A DNA stretch of 64,000 nucleotides from Chitinophaga pendula. GTDB lineage: Bacteria; Bacteroidota; Bacteroidia; Chitinophagales; Chitinophagaceae. The position numbers were made by a program, and so were the translations under genes. Location of the stretch: contig NZ_CP077769.1 of the NCBI RefSeq assembly GCF_020386615.1, forward strand, positions 1,116,001 to 1,180,000, given 5' to 3'. A model generated the notes under the pieces. The model did not search any database and was not told the DNA's origin. It saw only the letters and a program-made list of their open reading frames with translations. This document shows, one piece after another, positions 1-8,789 of this stretch (its first letter is position 1; each line of letters opens with the position of its first letter).

Positions 1-1
1 G

Positions 2-487
2 TATGAGAGCTATATCCTGCCATTGTCGGTGATACTCTCTATCCCTGCAGGTATCTTCGGCGTGTTCGCGTTCATCAACCTGGCAGGTATTGACAACAAC
101 ATTTATGTGCAGGTGGGCTTGATCATGCTGATAGGTCTGTTGGCCAAGAATGCGATCCTGATCGTGGAGTATGCGATACAGCGTCGCAGGTCAGGTATGG
201 GCTTGCTGGCATCAGCGCTGCAGGCATCCAGGTTGCGTCTGCGTCCGATCCTGATGACATCTTTCGCCTTTATTGCGGGTCTGATTCCGCTGATGAGAGC
301 TACCGGTTCCTCCGCTTTGGGTAACCGTTCTATCAGTACAGGTGCAGCGGGTGGTATGCTCACCGGGGTATTACTGGGTATCTTCCTGGTGCCGGTGTTG
401 TTCATCATGTTCCAGTACCTGCAGGAGAAGATCAGCGGTGTAAAACAAGTGCCCGCGACCGATCATGATACACAGGTGGTAGGTTAA
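2..487 (+). CDS. RND efflux pump inner-membrane subunit, C-terminal end (partial)
   Basis: This is the last ~160 residues of an AcrB/MexB-type hydrophobe/amphiphile RND transporter, which uses the proton motive force to extrude drugs across the envelope. The frame is open from base 2, so the gene starts left of the window. Visible signatures are GLLAKNAILIVEYA and RLRPILMTSFAFIAGLIPL, typical of the last transmembrane block of RND pumps, followed by a hydrophobic segment (GVLLGIFLVPVLFIMF) and a short cytoplasmic tail. The outer-membrane factor follows 46 bp downstream on the same strand, so the two are probably an operon. Substrate cannot be told from this fragment. Confidence 0.93.
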   Translation, partial: YESYILPLSVILSIPAGIFGVFAFINLAGIDNNIYVQVGLIMLIGLLAKNAILIVEYAIQRRRSGMGLLASALQASRLRLRPILMTSFAFIAGLIPLMRATGSSALGNRSISTGAAGGMLTGVLLGIFLVPVLFIMFQYLQEKISGVKQVPATDHDTQVVG

Positions 488-533
488 CGACTACTTTGGT
501 AGCCGCTTGTTTCCGCGAAATAAATAATCAAAC

Positions 534-1961
534 ATGCAACACAAGTATATAAAGACATTTCTTATCATTTTTCCAATAGTTGTAGGACTGGCAGCCTGCC
601 GGGTAGGGCGTAATTATGAGCGCCCTGCTCTGGCCCTGCCTGAGCAATTCAATGGAAACACCGTTACTACTGCTCCTTCCGATTCCAGCGTCGCTGGTAT
701 GGAGTGGAGACAGTTTTTTACTGATCCTACTTTACAAGGGCTGCTGGATAAAGCGCTGAAAGGTAACTACGACCTGCAGCTTGCCTTGAACCGTATTGAA
801 TCTGCAGAAGCCTATATGAAGCAGGCCAAGCTGGCATGGTTGCCTTCCCTGGACCTGCTGGTCAATGCCTCTACTACTACTCCTTCCAAGAACAGCTTGA
901 ACGGGCGTAGCCTGGAGCAGTTTCTCCGTTCCAAACACCTGGAAGACTATAGCGCATCCCTGGGATTATCCTGGGAGATAGATATCTGGGGTAAGATCCG
1001 CCGGCAGAAAGAAGCGGCGGTGGCCACTTACCTACAGACCTACGAAGGCGCCAGGACGGTACAGACCACGCTGGTATCCAATATTGCCAACAGCTACTTC
1101 AACCTGCTGATGTTGGATGCGCAGCTGGCGATCGCCAAACGTAATGTATCGCTCAGCGATTCTACGGTGAATATGATCAACCTGCAGAAGACAGCCGGGG
1201 AGGCCACTGCCCTGGGCGTACAGCAGGCCATTGCCCAGCGTCAGACCGCGGAACTGCTGGTGCCGCAACTGGAGCAAGGTATTGCGATAGAAGAGAATAA
1301 TATCCGTATCCTCACCGGAGAGCTGCCTGGCACTATTGCCAGATCAGGCTCCCTGAATGATATCAAGGCTTGGGATGAATTACCGGCAGGCGTACCCGCT
1401 GCCCTTATCAGCCGCCGCCCGGATGTACGGGCTGCTGAAATGGCGCTGGTCGCCGCCAATGCCCAGGTAGGTGCTGCACAGGGTAATATGTACCCTACGC
1501 TGAAGATCACTGCCAGCGGCGGTCTGAATGCCTTCAAAGCCAGTGATTGGTTCTCTATACCTGCCTCTCTGTTTGGTACAGTAGCGGGTGGACTTACACA
1601 ACCGCTGTTCCAGCGCCGTCAGCTGAAAACCCAGCTGGAGGTAGCGAAAGTGGACCGGGAAGCGGCAGTGATCAAATTCCGTCAGCAGGCATTGAATGCT
1701 ATCGGTGAAGTAAGCAATTCCCTGGTGAAACTCGACAAACTGAAAACACAGCAAAAAATAGTTGGCGACCAGGTACAGACCTTACAGCTAGCCATCAGCC
1801 AATCCCAGATGCTGTTCCGCAGCGGTATGGCCAACTACCTGGAGGTGATCACTGCGCAGAGCCGTGCCTTACAGGCAGAGCTGAGCCAGGTAGACATCGA
1901 ACGTCAGCAACGCAGCGCCATGGTAGAACTATATCGTTCATTGGGCGGCGGCTGGAAATAA
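534..1961 (+). CDS. Outer-membrane efflux factor, NodT/OprM-type lipoprotein
   Basis: TolC-like channel of a tripartite RND pump. The 475 residues match the family's usual length. The N-terminus is a lipoprotein signal with lipobox GLAAC (Cys ~22). Two OEP repeats follow, with the motifs LSWEIDIWGKIRRQKEAA in the first half and ISRRPDVRAAEMALVAANAQ and GGLTQPLFQRRQLKTQLEVA in the second, all characteristic of NodT-family factors. It lies 46 bp after the RND subunit and is followed by a strong terminator, so it is the last gene of the pump operon. Confidence 0.93.
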   Translation: MQHKYIKTFLIIFPIVVGLAACRVGRNYERPALALPEQFNGNTVTTAPSDSSVAGMEWRQFFTDPTLQGLLDKALKGNYDLQLALNRIESAEAYMKQAKLAWLPSLDLLVNASTTTPSKNSLNGRSLEQFLRSKHLEDYSASLGLSWEIDIWGKIRRQKEAAVATYLQTYEGARTVQTTLVSNIANSYFNLLMLDAQLAIAKRNVSLSDSTVNMINLQKTAGEATALGVQQAIAQRQTAELLVPQLEQGIAIEENNIRILTGELPGTIARSGSLNDIKAWDELPAGVPAALISRRPDVRAAEMALVAANAQVGAAQGNMYPTLKITASGGLNAFKASDWFSIPASLFGTVAGGLTQPLFQRRQLKTQLEVAKVDREAAVIKFRQQALNAIGEVSNSLVKLDKLKTQQKIVGDQVQTLQLAISQSQMLFRSGMANYLEVITAQSRALQAELSQVDIERQQRSAMVELYRSLGGGWK

Positions 1962-2130
1962 TTGATTAACCGGATACACACGAAAACAGCTTCAGCATAA
2001 AATAAGAAACATTAGCCGGTATTAATTGAACCACCAGCAAGGATCTAATTGTTAGTACGGAAACCAAGCAAAAAAAACCAGGAAAGACAGAAGATTTTAC
2101 GAATCACAGTTAGGTTAAAGAGTAAAGAGT

Positions 2131-2164
2131 AAAAAAACGCCGCATGACCATGCGGCGTTTTTTT
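2131..2164 (+). terminator. Rho-independent terminator after the efflux operon
   Basis: Inverted repeat CGCCGCATG/CATGCGGCG (2138-2157) flanked by an A run upstream and seven T residues downstream. It lies 170 bp after the efflux-factor stop and before the phospholipase gene. The A/T flanks make it potentially bidirectional. Confidence 0.85.
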
Positions 2165-2252
2165 ATACCATTCACAATTATTTCATAGTGGTCTTACGCG
2201 GGGTTTTCTATCTTTCCGCTTTCAAATCACCAAAAACCGCCAGCCACTATCT

Positions 2253-4787
2253 ATGGATTCGAGAAGAGATTTTATCAAGAAAGCAGCCCTGCTCTCGGGT
2301 GGAGCAGGCCTTTGGAGCAGCATGCCGGCATCGGTACAACGGGCTTTAGCTATTGATCCCGCGCCAGGCAGTACGTACCGCGATGCAGAACATGTGGTGT
2401 TCCTCATGCAGGAGAACCGCTCTTTTGATCATTGTTTTGGTACACTGAGAGGCGTACGGGGATTTAATGATCCCAGGGCTATCACGCTGCCTAACAAAAA
2501 CCTGGTATGGCTGCAGTCCAACAAGGCAGGCCAGACCTATGCGCCTTTCCGCCTGGATTTTCACAACACCCGGGCGACCTGGATGAGCTCTTTACCGCAC
2601 TCCTGGGAGAACCAGGTAGATGCCCGCAACGATGGTAAATATGATAAGTGGCTGGATGTAAAACGCTCCGGCAACAAGGCATATGCAGATATGCCCCTGA
2701 CCCTCGGTTACCATAACCGGGAAGATATTCCCTTCTACTATGCGATGGCAGATGCTTTCACGATCTGCGATCAGCACTTTTGTTCTTCGCTGACAGGTAC
2801 CACCCCTAACCGTCTTTACTTCTGGTCGGGCACTATCCGTGAGAAACAGGATGGCAGCACACCGGCAGCGGTACGTAACTCCGAAGCGGACTACGGCGCA
2901 CCTGCCAGCTGGACCACCTTCCCCGAGAGACTGGAGGATCTGGGCGTATCCTGGAAGGTATATCAGAACGAGATCAGCATGCCGACCGGTCTTAACGGAG
3001 AAGAAGACTCCTGGTTGGCCAATTTTACCGATAATCCGCTAGAATTCTTTTCCCAGTATCATGTTGGTAAATCCATCCGGTTTATCAACTACCTGCAACG
3101 CAGGGTAGAGGAGCTGCCGGCAGAGATCAAGGCGTTGGAACAGCAGGAGCAGACCCCTAAGGCAAAGCGGGAACTTAAATATAAACAGGAGTCACTGCAA
3201 CAGGCGAAGGAACACCTGGCCCAATGGAAAGTGCAGTCTTTTGACCAGTTGTCCGCGCGTGAACAGCGCCTGCATCAGCAGGCGTTTACCGTGAATACCG
3301 GCGATCCGGATTACCGGCACCTGACCACCCTGTCCTACGAAGAAGATGGGAAAGCCCGGCAGTTGCAGGTGCCCAAAGGGGATGTGCTGCACCAGTTCCG
3401 GGAAGATGTCAAAACTGGTAAACTGCCGGCCGTATCCTGGCTGGTGGCGCCGGAGAACTTCTCCGACCATCCGTCTGCGCCCTGGTATGGCGCCTGGTAT
3501 GTGTCTGAGGTACTGGACATCCTGACGCAGCATCCGGAAGTATGGAAAAAAACCATCTTCATATTGAATTACGATGAGAATGACGGCTGGTTTGACCATG
3601 CGCCGCCGTTTGTAGTGCCCGACCCGCGCCGCGAAGATACGGGTAAGGTGTCTGCCGGTCTGGATATCCGTCCGGACTATGTATATATGCATGAAGAGAT
3701 CGAGCAGAAGAAACTGCCTGCCAACGAGGCCCGGGAGAGTCCGATAGGACTGGGATACCGGGTACCGCTTATTATCGCCTCGCCCTGGTCGAGGGGTGGA
3801 TGGGTGAACTCCCAGGTATTTGACCTGACATCGCCGATCCGTTTTCTGGAACACTGGCTGTCGCATAAGACGGGCAAGCAGGTATTTGAGCCCAATATCA
3901 GCGCCTGGCGTCGTGCCATGTGTGGCGACCTGACGTCGGTATTCCGTCCGTACAATAATGAGAAAATACCAGCGCCTGCCTTCCCCGGAAAAGATACTTT
4001 CCTCCAAACCGTATACAACGCCCGGGACAAACAGGTGCCCACCGACTTTAAACTGCTGACACCTGCCGAGATCGCCAGGATCAACGAACAGCCAGCCGGT
4101 GCACCCCATATGCCTCAACAGGAGAAAGGTACCCGCGACTCCTGCGCACTCCCTTACGAACTATATACAGCAGGAAGCCTCAGCGCCGATAAACAGTCTT
4201 TCGAGCTGTCCTTGCGGGTGGGTAAAGAACTGTTTGGCAAACAGGCCGCTGGTGCTCCTTTCCAGGTATACGCTCCTGGCCGCTTCCGTAAGAAGGATGG
4301 TAGCGGATTTGACGCCGTTCGTACCTGGAACTACGCTGTAATTGCAGGCGATCAACTGCAGGATAGTTATAAACTGGCGGATTTCGAAGATGGGCACTAC
4401 CACCTGCGGGTATACGGCCCTAATGGTTTCTTCCGTGAATACAGCGGCGATGCCAAAGATCCGGGCCTGGATATCCGCTGCGAATACAACCGCGACGCCA
4501 AAAGGAAAGACCTGGCTACCGGCCAGGTAACCTTCCACCTGCATAACCAGGGTAGCCAGCCCTGTACTGTAGTAACCCACGATCACTATCGCCAGAATAA
4601 GGAGATACAGCGGGTACTGCAACCCGACGGCAAAGCGACGATCATGCTGGACCTGTCCAAATCTTTTAACTGGTATGACTACTCGTTACAGATCAAAGGG
4701 CATAGCATCTATGAGCGCCGTTACGCAGGACGGGTAGAGACTGGGAAACACAGCCAAAGTGATCCGGGAATGGGAAGAGTGCTGTAA
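2253..4787 (+). CDS. Phosphocholine-specific phospholipase C, Tat-exported
   Basis: Bacterial PC-PLC/acid-phosphatase superfamily enzyme (PlcN/PlcH type) that hydrolyses phosphatidylcholine-like lipids outside the cytoplasm. The start ATG gives an immediate twin-arginine signal (SRRDFIKKAALLSGGAG). Next come the family signatures EHVVFLMQENRSFDHCFG (residues ~49-66), TGTTPNRLYFWSG, ILNYDENDGWFDHAPP and the GLGYRVPLIIASPWSRGG motif. The C-terminal ~230 residues form two beta-rich repeats (DUF756-like), as in full-length members. The 844-residue length is normal for the family. Monocistronic: terminators bracket it on both sides. Confidence 0.93.
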   Translation: MDSRRDFIKKAALLSGGAGLWSSMPASVQRALAIDPAPGSTYRDAEHVVFLMQENRSFDHCFGTLRGVRGFNDPRAITLPNKNLVWLQSNKAGQTYAPFRLDFHNTRATWMSSLPHSWENQVDARNDGKYDKWLDVKRSGNKAYADMPLTLGYHNREDIPFYYAMADAFTICDQHFCSSLTGTTPNRLYFWSGTIREKQDGSTPAAVRNSEADYGAPASWTTFPERLEDLGVSWKVYQNEISMPTGLNGEEDSWLANFTDNPLEFFSQYHVGKSIRFINYLQRRVEELPAEIKALEQQEQTPKAKRELKYKQESLQQAKEHLAQWKVQSFDQLSAREQRLHQQAFTVNTGDPDYRHLTTLSYEEDGKARQLQVPKGDVLHQFREDVKTGKLPAVSWLVAPENFSDHPSAPWYGAWYVSEVLDILTQHPEVWKKTIFILNYDENDGWFDHAPPFVVPDPRREDTGKVSAGLDIRPDYVYMHEEIEQKKLPANEARESPIGLGYRVPLIIASPWSRGGWVNSQVFDLTSPIRFLEHWLSHKTGKQVFEPNISAWRRAMCGDLTSVFRPYNNEKIPAPAFPGKDTFLQTVYNARDKQVPTDFKLLTPAEIARINEQPAGAPHMPQQEKGTRDSCALPYELYTAGSLSADKQSFELSLRVGKELFGKQAAGAPFQVYAPGRFRKKDGSGFDAVRTWNYAVIAGDQLQDSYKLADFEDGHYHLRVYGPNGFFREYSGDAKDPGLDIRCEYNRDAKRKDLATGQVTFHLHNQGSQPCTVVTHDHYRQNKEIQRVLQPDGKATIMLDLSKSFNWYDYSLQIKGHSIYERRYAGRVETGKHSQSDPGMGRVL

Positions 4788-4816
4788 GGAGGCATCTGCT
4801 AAATATCATTTAACGC

Positions 4817-4846
4817 AACGCCGTACTGCAGTACGGCGTTTTTTTA
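4817..4846 (+). terminator. Rho-independent terminator after phospholipase C
   Basis: Perfect 24-bp hairpin AACGCCGTAC-TGCA-GTACGGCGTT (4817-4840) followed by a T run, 30 bp after the phospholipase stop. Confidence 0.88.
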
Positions 4847-4922
4847 TCGATAAGATAACCTGCTGTAAACAAGGAATTTAAGAAAAAGTGCTAAAAAATT
4901 TTTTTAAGTTAAACTCCTTTTA

Positions 4923-4930
4923 TAATTTCG
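4923..4930 (+). promoter_or_regulatory. Probable -7 element of tRNA-Ser copy 1
   Basis: TAATTTCG, one base off the Bacteroidota -7 consensus TAnnTTTG, ends 5 bp before the mature tRNA. The upstream sequence is very A/T-rich. The second tRNA-Ser copy has the exact consensus at the same distance. Confidence 0.5.
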
Positions 4931-4935
4931 CGCCC

Positions 4936-5020
4936 GGAGAGATGGCAGAGCGGTCGATTGCGGCGGTCTTGAAAACCGTTGACTGTTAAAGGTCCGGGGG
5001 TTCGAATCCCTCTCTCTCCG
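4936..5020 (+). tRNA. tRNA-Ser(TGA), copy 1
   Basis: An 85-nt class II tRNA with a long variable arm. The acceptor stem GGAGAGA pairs with TCTCTCC (5013-5019), with discriminator G at 5020. The anticodon loop CTTGAAA (anticodon TGA) sits on stem GCGGT/ACCGT. The T loop is TTCGAAT. CCA is not encoded. It is base-for-base identical to the copy at 33518-33602. Confidence 0.96.
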
Positions 5021-5023
5021 CTT

Positions 5024-5057
5024 AAGGAGACGTCTAAATTTAGACGTCTCCTTTTTT
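5024..5057 (+). terminator. Terminator behind tRNA-Ser copy 1
   Basis: A perfect 30-bp palindrome (5024-5053, half AAGGAGACGTCTAAA) is followed by four more T residues, starting 4 bp after the tRNA. The A/T edges make it work in both directions. Confidence 0.88.
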
Positions 5058-5115
5058 CTGTCTCGTTACTGATTGACTAACAATAGGTTATTACACGAGA
5101 ATAGGAAACAAATTG

Positions 5116-5123
5116 GTGTTCGA
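5116..5123. other. Candidate left attachment core (attL) of the recombinase island
   Basis: GTGTTCGA, repeated exactly at 15486-15493 just past the last cargo gene. Without the IS insertion this site would lie ~70 bp beyond the recombinase stop codon, a typical position for a serine-integrase att site at the edge of its element. An 8-bp match alone is weak evidence; a third copy at 6543-6550 inside the recombinase gene shows chance matches occur. Confidence 0.4.
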
Positions 5124-5179
5124 GTTTTTTTGAAGATTATATATTTACAAAAAGAATTTAGCGTTAGAGCACTTGATAT

Positions 5180-5203
5180 GGGTGTGTAAAATAAACTGTG
5201 TCA
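5180..5203 (+). repeat. IS256 left inverted repeat
   Basis: Begins GGGTGTGTAAAATAAACTG and matches the inverted right end at 22 of 24 positions. Confidence 0.88.
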
Positions 5204-5240
5204 GGGCATTTGATTCGTTAGGGTTAGTGCCTTGTTCATT

Positions 5241-6464
5241 TTAATTCAAATCTAATATCATCCTGTCAGGAAACCAAATGGCAAGTTTCTGCGCAGTAAT
5301 TGCCCAGTTGCTTAACGGCATAGTCCACTTTTGGCTAATGTTATTGTGAGCCAGGTAGATTAATTTTAACAGTGCTATATCAGAGGTAAAAGCACCCTTT
5401 GTCTTAGTCACTTTTCGGACCTGTCGGTGAAATCCTTCGATGGTATTTGTGGTGTAAATCAGCCTGCGCACAGCAGCATCATAGCGAAAATAGCTGGTTA
5501 ATCTGGGCCAATTGTTTCTCCAGGACTCGATTACTTTTTCATACTTTTTACCCCACTTGGCTTCCAGGTCATCAAGTCTGAGCTCAGCCAGTTCCAGCGT
5601 ATCGGCTTTATAAACAGGTTTTAAATCGGCCATAAATACCTTTTGGTCTTTAGATGCGATATATTTCAGACTATTACGGATTTGATGTACCACACAGGTT
5701 TGGATCTCTGTTTGAGGAAATACCGTATTAATGGCCGCAGGAAATCCATTCAGGTTATCAATGCAGGCTATCAGGATGTCTTTTACACCTCTGTTTTGTA
5801 AGTCGGTGAGCACCGAGAGCCAGAAATTGGCACCTTCGTTTTGTGAAACATACATCCCTAAAAGACATTTGTACCCGTGGCGGTCTATGCCGATAATATT
5901 GTAAACTGCATGTGAGATCATCCGATGATCCTCTTTTACTTTGTAGTGCATTGCGTCCAGCCACACAATTGTATACAGGTCTTCCAGTGGGCGGGATTGC
6001 CATTCCTTTACTTCAGGGATAATCTTATCTGTAATGGCAGATAAAGTGGTATGACTGATTTCTGTATCTTATATATCCTTAATATGCTTGGAAATATCCC
6101 TCAAGCTCATTCCAAGACCATACATGCCAATGATTTTTGTTTCAAGGCTTTCTGCAAGGATGGTCTCACGCTTACGGATCAGCTCTGGTTCAAAGGTAGA
6201 ACTTCGGTCTCTTGGAGTGTCTACGGTAATGGTGCCAGAGGAAGTACGGACTTCCTTGCTGGTCTTGCCATTTTTTCGATTACCTGAAAGACGCTCCTGA
6301 TCATCCAGGTGGCTTTCAAGCTCAGCTTCAAGGGCCGAATCCAGAAAGCTCTTTAGCAAGGGGGCGAAAGCGCCATCCTTACCATACAGTGATTTGCCCG
6401 AACGCAATTGCTCTAGGGCTTTTTGCTTCATTTGCTCGTAATCGAGCTGCTCATCTTTTCTCAT
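5241..6464 (-). pseudogene. IS256-family transposase with one in-frame stop
   Basis: Mutator-type DDE transposase, 407 residues if the stop is ignored, which is full length. The N-terminal part (6464 to 6072) reads to ISKHIKDI and is followed by TAA at 6069-6071. The same frame continues without a shift as DTEISHTTLSAITDKIIPEV into the catalytic domain. Related transposases usually have Tyr at the stop position, so a TAT to TAA change is the likely lesion. Catalytic-region motifs are VWLDAMHYKV, IACIDNLNGFPAAI with CVVHQIRNS, and TTNTIEGFHRQVRK. Activity would need readthrough or a transposase supplied in trans. Confidence 0.93.
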
Positions 6465-6501
6465 TTGTTAAACGGTGTCTCTAAGTTAATAATTAACCAG
6501 T

Positions 6502-6525
6502 TGACACAGTTTATTTTACACTCTC
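6502..6525 (-). repeat. IS256 right inverted repeat
   Basis: Read on the minus strand it begins GAGAGTGTAAAATAAACTG, the mate of the repeat at 5180-5203. The transposase reading frame starts ~40 bp inside it. Confidence 0.88.
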
Positions 6526-6535
6526 CTTGATATGG

Positions 6536-8260
6536 TTATTTGGTGTTCGAAATTTCTTTAACCAGTCGGTTTTGTAGCTCATCAACATTATCAATTTTCT
6601 TGAAAGAATTGGCCAACATATATAGGAAGTCCAGGATAGTGACAGCTTCCTCTTCATTAACACATACACCTTTGCCTCTTAGCATTCTTATCGCTTGTTT
6701 AGTTGAAATCATTCTTCCTAAAAAAGATTTTGTAATACTATGAATACCTTTTTCCATAACTTTTAATGCGTTATTAGGTTTATTCTTGACTGTGCCATCA
6801 TATGTTACTATTTTTTTTAAAGCTGGATCAATTTGTATGGAGCTGAAATCTCTCTCGGATATATTTATTGCCGAGGGATTAAATAAACTGGCAATATGCC
6901 TTTTGCCTACGAAATCTTGGGTGCTATAAGATTGAAAAATATTGACCTTGCTACCTGAAAATATATTTATGTGTTTAGCATCATACCCATTTAGCTTTTG
7001 GGTAAGATGTTGCAATCTCCCCTTCAGATAATAGACAATTTGATTGTGTTCCTTTTTAGTATCACTGAAATCTTCAAAATCTATTTTCCCGGCGATAAAA
7101 TATCTTCTCGCTTTTGATACCAACTCTTCATGCTGAGCGATTTCTGCAAGAACGGCATTCCTGTCGTTCAAGCATTGCCTTCTTGCAGAGAAGATATTTT
7201 CGTCTTCCAACACAAGATTAAAGAGTTCGTATACCTCATGGGCAAGAGTTATCTTTTTCAAGTGTTTTTCATATGATGCTTCCAGAATGTCGGCTCTATA
7301 TCTACCTTTACATTTAGAAGTGGTGCAGTGATAATACCTGTATTTTGCCAACTTACCCTGTGATATACTTCCAGTAAACCTTTGTCCGCAGAAAGGGCAA
7401 TCTATGAATCCTCTTAGAGGAAATAAAAACTTCGTGTGAAACTTTGCTTCTTTCTGTTTACGTCTGCTTTTGAGCAGTAACTGAACAGCGTGGAAGATAT
7501 CCTCAGATATGATTGGTTGATGGACTGCTTTTACAAATTGTATATCTTCATCTTTGTTAGCATTAATCTTTATTATTCCACAATAGATGGGATTTCGCAA
7601 TATTTTCCAAAAATTGTTCTTACTGCACTGTAATCCTTTTTGGCAAGTCATAATTCTGACTTGATTGATGGAAAACGTACCTGTTGAGAACTGTTCAAAG
7701 GCCCACTTAATTAAATCTGCCTGTGGTTGCTTTGGTACAATAATTTTCCTCCCCTCTTGCGTTGATTGGTTTACATATCCCATTGGCGCCCTTCCAGGCC
7801 ATCTTCCCATTTTTCGGGCTCGACGCATTCCATCAGAAGCGTTCCTGCCTCTTCGGTTGTTTTCGGCTTCTGGTATCGAAAGATATATCGCAAGCATAAC
7901 TATACTTTCGGGCACGTCGAAATCAATGGGCTGGTCAATTGCGATAGGTATGACATTGAGTTCCCTCAATATACCAAGCATCTGGTAGGCGTATTCTATA
8001 TTCCTGCTAAAGCGATCCCATTTAATAAACAGTATGTTCTCTGCCGGTCTTTTTTTGTTACTTCTTAAGGTCTTAATAATTTTCTTCCACTCCGGTCGAT
8101 TAAAGTCCTTTGCCGAAAAATCCTCTCTAAAAATCCCTTTGACAGCAATATTATTTTGTTCGCAATACCTTAATAATCTATCCTCCTGCTCAGGAAGAGA
8201 ATAGCCTTTTCTCTTCTGTTCGTCTGTACTTACACGGACATATAAATACGCTGATTTCAT
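6536..8260 (-). CDS. Large serine recombinase/integrase
   Basis: A 574-residue site-specific recombinase, probably the integrase of the island to its right. The ATG at 8260 gives the usual N-terminus MKSAYLYVRVSTDEQ with catalytic Ser11; a longer frame to 8332 has no family support. Domain order is resolvase catalytic domain (~1-150, with FIKWDRFSRN), Recombinase domain (~165-270, GRAPMGYVN), zinc ribbon (CPFCG ... CTTSKC, ~300-330) and a C-terminal coiled-coil region. It is divergent from the XRE gene, with ~200 bp between them holding a palindrome and a promoter. Its 3' end abuts the IS256 target duplication, but the reading frame is intact. Confidence 0.92.
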   Translation of the reverse strand: MKSAYLYVRVSTDEQKRKGYSLPEQEDRLLRYCEQNNIAVKGIFREDFSAKDFNRPEWKKIIKTLRSNKKRPAENILFIKWDRFSRNIEYAYQMLGILRELNVIPIAIDQPIDFDVPESIVMLAIYLSIPEAENNRRGRNASDGMRRARKMGRWPGRAPMGYVNQSTQEGRKIIVPKQPQADLIKWAFEQFSTGTFSINQVRIMTCQKGLQCSKNNFWKILRNPIYCGIIKINANKDEDIQFVKAVHQPIISEDIFHAVQLLLKSRRKQKEAKFHTKFLFPLRGFIDCPFCGQRFTGSISQGKLAKYRYYHCTTSKCKGRYRADILEASYEKHLKKITLAHEVYELFNLVLEDENIFSARRQCLNDRNAVLAEIAQHEELVSKARRYFIAGKIDFEDFSDTKKEHNQIVYYLKGRLQHLTQKLNGYDAKHINIFSGSKVNIFQSYSTQDFVGKRHIASLFNPSAINISERDFSSIQIDPALKKIVTYDGTVKNKPNNALKVMEKGIHSITKSFLGRMISTKQAIRMLRGKGVCVNEEEAVTILDFLYMLANSFKKIDNVDELQNRLVKEISNTK

Positions 8261-8371
8261 AGTGCTTAACTTTAAAATTTCCACGTTGGAAACACCAATA
8301 TTAGAAAAGGATTGTATAAAATGATTGCGCAAAAAACAGGCAACTGCTTATTGTAGTTTTCCGAGCTGCGA

Positions 8372-8393
8372 ATCAGGCGTTGCAACCCCTGAT
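8372..8393. promoter_or_regulatory. 22-bp palindrome, candidate operator
   Basis: ATCAGG-C-GTTGCAAC-C-CCTGAT matches its reverse complement at 20 of 22 positions. It lies between the divergent recombinase and XRE genes, directly upstream of the XRE promoter. It is a plausible binding site for the XRE protein; the assignment is by position and symmetry only. Confidence 0.5.
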
Positions 8394-8431
8394 TTACTTA
8401 AATAAAGTAATGATATTTTATTTTATATTTG
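8394..8431 (+). promoter_or_regulatory. Promoter of the XRE/defence operon with overlapping repeat
   Basis: TATATTTG at 8424-8431 is an exact TAnnTTTG -7 element. The inverted repeat TTACTT-AAATA-AAGTAA (8394-8410) covers the region where the -33 contact would fall, so a bound repressor could block polymerase. Transcription would start near 8437, upstream of the GTG at 8461 but downstream of the more distal in-frame starts, which decides the start codon. Confidence 0.55.
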
Positions 8432-8460
8432 TCATAATCTGTCAAGTCAAAAAAAGTATA

Positions 8461-8757
8461 GTGAAAGAATTCGGAGCAACCATTCGTGAATTGAGAGAAA
8501 AGAAAGGGCTGTTATTAAGACAAGTAGCGGCTGAATTGGATATTGATACAGCTTTATTGAGCAAGGTCGAGCGTGGAGAAAGATTTATCAAAAAAGATCA
8601 AGTAAAACGTATTGCGGAAATAATTGGAACGGAGGAAAAGGGTTTGCTCGTTCTGTGGTTGTCAGCAAAAATAAATAGTGTGATTAAAAATGAAGATTTT
8701 CCTTTAGAAGCATTAAAGTTAAGTTTAAAAAAAAGCAAAAAAGAAAGGTTACAATAG
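8461..8757 (+). CDS. XRE-family transcriptional regulator (C-protein-like)
   Basis: A 98-residue protein that is almost entirely a Cro/CI helix-turn-helix: FGATIRELREKKGLLLRQVA, then DTALLSKVERGERFI, followed by a basic tail. The GTG at 8461 is chosen because the promoter's -7 box ends at 8431 and the upstream extension is hydrophobic and unlike the family. It is the first gene of the defence operon, 32 bp before the SMEK-APAZ gene. Small regulators of this kind commonly control restriction or other toxic defence genes; autoregulation through the adjacent palindromes is inferred. Confidence 0.8.
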   Translation: MKEFGATIRELREKKGLLLRQVAAELDIDTALLSKVERGERFIKKDQVKRIAEIIGTEEKGLLVLWLSAKINSVIKNEDFPLEALKLSLKKSKKERLQ

Positions 8758-8789
8758 GAAATAGATATAGTATAAACTAAAATATTCTT

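Larger units (their letters stand above)
5180..6525 (-). mobile_element. IS256-family insertion sequence (1346 bp)
   Basis: Complete element: 24-bp terminal inverted repeats at 5180-5203 and 6502-6525 with two mismatches, flanked by 8-bp target duplications CTTGATAT (5172-5179 and 6526-6533). Size, duplication length and the Mutator-type transposase fit IS256. It inserted a few bases downstream of the serine-recombinase stop codon, so it split no gene. The transposase carries a nonsense codon, so the copy is probably non-autonomous. Confidence 0.93.

Noticed and set aside
3192..4118. A 308-codon frame on the minus strand inside the phospholipase gene
   Set aside because: Fully antisense to a well-supported gene, with no domain or start support; a product of high-GC codon bias.
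6543..6550. A third GTGTTCGA copy as an internal attachment site
   Set aside because: It is coding sequence near the end of the recombinase gene; treated as a chance match.
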